From Nocardia sp. (GTDB taxonomy: Bacteria > Actinomycetota > Actinomycetes > Mycobacteriales > Mycobacteriaceae), in contig JABFXT010000536.1 of NCBI GenBank assembly GCA_013361595.1, positions 1-7,299 on the forward strand: a stretch of DNA of 7,299 bases, written 5' to 3'. The position numbers and the translations under genes were made by a program. The notes beneath the pieces were generated by a model that worked only from the letters and a program-made list of their open reading frames with translations, ran no database searches and had not been told where the DNA came from. This document shows positions 5,801-7,299 of the stretch, piece after piece. Numbering within the stretch: the first letter of the stretch is position 1; the number at the start of each line of letters is the position of its first letter.

Positions 5801-6880
5801 GTGACGGATGTGAAGAAGCGAATCGTATTGTGGGGCACCGGCACCGTCGGGTCGATGGTGCTGGCCGAGATCCTGCGCCATCCGCTTTTCGAACTGGTCG
5901 GGGTCGGGGTGAGCAACCCGGAAAAGATCGGCCGCGACGCTGGGGACCTCTGCGGCGCGCCGGAGACCGGGATATCGGCGACCGATTCGATCACCGACCT
6001 GATCGCCCTTCGTCCCGACGCGGTGGTGCACTACGGGCCCACCGCCCAGTTCGCCGACGAGAACATCCGGGTCATCGAGGCGTTCCTGCGCGCCGGGATC
6101 GATGTGTGCTCCACCGCCATGACGCCCTGGGTGTGGCCGGCGATGGACAAGATCCCCAGTGTCTGGCGTGATCCGATCACCGAGGCCTGCGCGGTGGGTG
6201 GGGCGTCCTGCTTCACCACCGGTATCGATCCGGGTTTCGCCAACGACCTCTTTCCGCTGACCCTGATGGGCCTGTGCGGCGAAGTCCGGTCGGTCCGTGC
6301 CTCGGAGCTGCTGGACTACACCGACTACGAGGGCGACTACGAAGTCGAGATGGGTATCGGCCGGCCTCCGGAATACACCGCCCTGCTCGAGCATCCCGAT
6401 CTGCTGATCATGGCATGGGGACCGACCGTGCCCATGATCGCCGACGCCGCCGGGATCGGCCTCGATCGCATCACCACCACCTGGGACAAGTGGGTCACCC
6501 CGGTGGACCGGCCGTCGGCGAAGGGGACGGTCCGGGCGGGAACGGTCGCCGCGATCCGGTTCACCGTGAACGGCATCTACCGCGACCGCGAGGTGATCAC
6601 CCTCGAACATGTCAACCGGATCGGTCTCGACGCCGCCCCGGATTGGCCATCGGGTAGCCGCGACGATGTGTACCGCGTGGATATCGTCGGTACGCCGTCG
6701 ATCTCGCAGGAGACGTCGTTCCGTTTCACCGACGGTTCGGGCCGCACCCCGGCGATCGCGGGATGCCTGGCGACCGGGATGCGGGCCCTCAATGCCGTAC
6801 CGGCCGTCAACGATTTGCCGCCCGGCTGGGTGACGGCGCTCGATCTGCCGCTGATCGCGGGGGCGGGCACGATCCGCTGA
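5801..6880 (+). CDS. DapB/Ord-like NAD(P)-binding oxidoreductase
   Basis: Predicted 359-residue cytoplasmic protein with an N-terminal Rossmann domain like that of dihydrodipicolinate reductase: IVLWGTGTVGS with the glycine motif at 12-17, then VVHYGPTAQ and a CSTAM segment. GIDPGFANDLFPLTL (141-155) is typical of the long family that includes 2,4-diaminopentanoate dehydrogenase (Ord) and many uncharacterised actinobacterial proteins. It is about 100 residues longer than true DapB and lies in no lysine-biosynthesis context, so it is unlikely to make tetrahydrodipicolinate. GTG 5801 has AAGGAG at 5789-5794, six bases upstream. The 18-base gap after the SDR stop implies co-transcription. It probably acts on the SDR product or a related amine or carbonyl compound; this is inference. 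A strong terminator follows. Confidence 0.9.
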   Translation: MTDVKKRIVLWGTGTVGSMVLAEILRHPLFELVGVGVSNPEKIGRDAGDLCGAPETGISATDSITDLIALRPDAVVHYGPTAQFADENIRVIEAFLRAGIDVCSTAMTPWVWPAMDKIPSVWRDPITEACAVGGASCFTTGIDPGFANDLFPLTLMGLCGEVRSVRASELLDYTDYEGDYEVEMGIGRPPEYTALLEHPDLLIMAWGPTVPMIADAAGIGLDRITTTWDKWVTPVDRPSAKGTVRAGTVAAIRFTVNGIYRDREVITLEHVNRIGLDAAPDWPSGSRDDVYRVDIVGTPSISQETSFRFTDGSGRTPAIAGCLATGMRALNAVPAVNDLPPGWVTALDLPLIAGAGTIR

Positions 6881-6894
6881 CGCGTTCCACCGCC

Positions 6895-6921
6895 GGGGCC
6901 GGTCTCGTCGAGGCCGGCCCC
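6895..6921 (+). terminator. Hairpin terminator of the SDR-Ord operon
   Basis: GGGGCCGGTCTC (6895-6906) pairs with GAGGCCGGCCCC (6910-6921) around a three-base GTC loop, giving a 12-bp stem with one G-U pair. It begins 15 bases after the stop of the second gene. Only a short T-rich stretch (TGTTCTT) follows, as is common in GC-rich actinomycetes. Confidence 0.75.
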
Positions 6922-6951
6922 GATGTTCTTCCCGGGCCGCCACGCCGCTTT

Positions 6952-6987
6952 TCGGTGCACCGTTCGGATATCGGTGTGCCGTTCGGA
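6952..6987. repeat. Tandem 17-base direct repeat, period 19
   Basis: TCGGTGCACCGTTCGGA (6952-6968) recurs as TCGGTGTGCCGTTCGGA (6971-6987) with 15 of 17 bases identical and two bases between copies. The first copy contains a perfect 10-base palindrome, CGGTGCACCG. It lies 30 bases past the terminator. The function is unknown. Confidence 0.65.
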
Positions 6988-7166
6988 CTCGTGCGAGACC
7001 GGTCGCCAGCACCTGGAAATCGCGGTAATCCATGCGGTCCGCAATCGGCTCGGTCCGGTGACCGCAATAACGAAAATCACACCGGAACGTCGTGAACGGA
7101 ATTTTCGGTCGCCTAGCGGGATGTCTGCAATCGCATTTGCTTGCCGATAACTGTGAATCGGAGGCG

Positions 7167-7196
7167 CTGTAATCCAAGTTGTAAACTGGGTTACAG
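7167..7196. promoter_or_regulatory. Inverted repeat, likely operator at right edge
   Basis: CTGTAATCCA (7167-7176) and TGGGTTACAG (7187-7196) match as an inverted repeat at nine of ten positions, with a ten-base spacer. The right arm contains GTTACAG, the same heptamer that begins the left operator upstream of the SDR gene at 4893. It overlaps the -35 of a candidate promoter reading to the right. Confidence 0.55.
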
Positions 7197-7207
7197 AACC
7201 GTAATAA
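7179..7207 (+). promoter_or_regulatory. Candidate promoter reading off the right edge
   Basis: TTGTAA (7179-7184) and TAATAA (7202-7207) are separated by 17 bases. The consensus match is moderate (four and three of six), but the setting is A/T-rich and the element sits within and next to an inverted repeat. It would transcribe toward the open frame at the right edge. Confidence 0.33.
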
Positions 7208-7210
7208 AAG

Positions 7211-7299
7211 GTGGCGAATCTACTGGCAGGTTCTCGTCGAACCCGCGCACCAGAGGTTGGTGGCGCACCTGCTGGAGAAAGTCTCGAAGCTATGAATCT
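7211..7299 (+). CDS. Possible N-terminal start of a truncated gene
   Basis: A frame open from GTG 7211 to the window end reads MANLLAGSRRTRAPEV and on, with an in-frame ATG at 7292. GTG 7211 has no proper ribosome-binding site and lies near the predicted transcription start, so it would need leaderless translation. ATG 7292 has only GAAG at 7286-7289 or GGAG at 7274-7277. A hairpin of CACCA (7248-7252) with TGGTG (7258-7262) lies between them. The product is unrecognised, and this may be leader sequence only. Confidence 0.25.
   Translation, partial: MANLLAGSRRTRAPEVGGAPAGESLEAMN

Larger units (their letters stand above)
6922..7210. other. Intergenic stretch with repeats and no supported gene
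   Basis: No convincing gene is seen. Short open frames on both strands have no ribosome-binding site or recognisable domain. One minus-strand frame reads MDYRDFQVLATGLARVRTAH from ATG 7034, but it has no purine-rich leader and continues as antisense of the Ord gene. Base composition becomes clearly more A/T-rich after ~7060, as expected for a control region. Contents noted separately: a 17-base direct repeat (6952-6987) and a dyad (7167-7196). Also seen: CGAAAAT/ATTTTCG (7071-7077 and 7101-7107) and CCGAT/ATCGG (7144-7148 and 7157-7161). Confidence 0.5.

Noticed and set aside
6960..7040. A minus-strand peptide starting MDYRDFQVLATG as a possible gene remnant
   Set aside because: It reads somewhat protein-like but has no ribosome-binding site, no family I recognise, and runs into antisense sequence.
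4904..7177. A 757-codon minus-strand open frame
   Set aside because: It is antisense to the SDR and Ord-like genes, lacks a ribosome-binding site, and its translation is Arg/Gly/Asp-rich low-complexity sequence. Long antisense frames are common in GC-rich DNA.

Overview
The window is GC-rich, densely packed DNA typical of a mycolic-acid actinomycete. A Nocardia or close relative is the best guess. The reasons are codon bias to G/C in third positions, frequent GTG starts with purine-rich ribosome-binding sites, a cytochrome P450 that closely resembles the mycobacterial CYP126 family, an LLM-class (F420/flavin) oxidoreductase, and two TetR-type regulators. It reads as an accessory catabolic or biotransformation region. 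No mobile element, tRNA, rRNA or CRISPR array was seen.

Layout from left to right. Positions 1-231 form an upstream intergenic region, probably divergent, since a ribosome-binding-site-like sequence on the minus strand points off the left edge. It holds a striking mirrored pair of ACTAGT-centred sites. Positions 232-1221 (+) encode a chimeric regulator with an N-terminal GntR winged helix and a C-terminal TetR unit. Converging on it is a minus-strand two-gene operon: an EthD-domain protein (3207-2533) followed by a CYP126-like P450 (2492-1266). Divergent from the operon is an LLM-class oxidoreductase (3319-4191, +). Next comes a TetR/AcrR repressor (4860-4231, -), divergent from a second two-gene operon: a short-chain dehydrogenase/reductase (4955-5782, +) and a DapB/Ord-like NAD(P)-binding protein (5801-6880, +). 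A strong hairpin terminator ends that operon. The last ~380 bases are mostly non-coding. They carry a 17-base direct repeat, several inverted repeats and a promoter/operator-like site, and may hold the beginning of a truncated plus-strand gene at the right edge.

How the genes may work together (inference). P450, LLM monooxygenase/reductase, SDR and an Ord/DHDPR-like Rossmann enzyme are four oxidoreductases. With an EthD-fold accessory protein they look like a pathway that hydroxylates and then oxidises or reduces a small lipophilic molecule such as a terpenoid, sterol-derived or xenobiotic compound. The substrate cannot be read from the sequence, and no ferredoxin or ferredoxin reductase for the P450 is present. 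Control seems split between the GntR-TetR chimera, with its CTAG-containing sites, and the TetR repressor, with GTTACA/TGTAAC dyads between itself and the SDR gene. Related half-sites reappear at the right edge.
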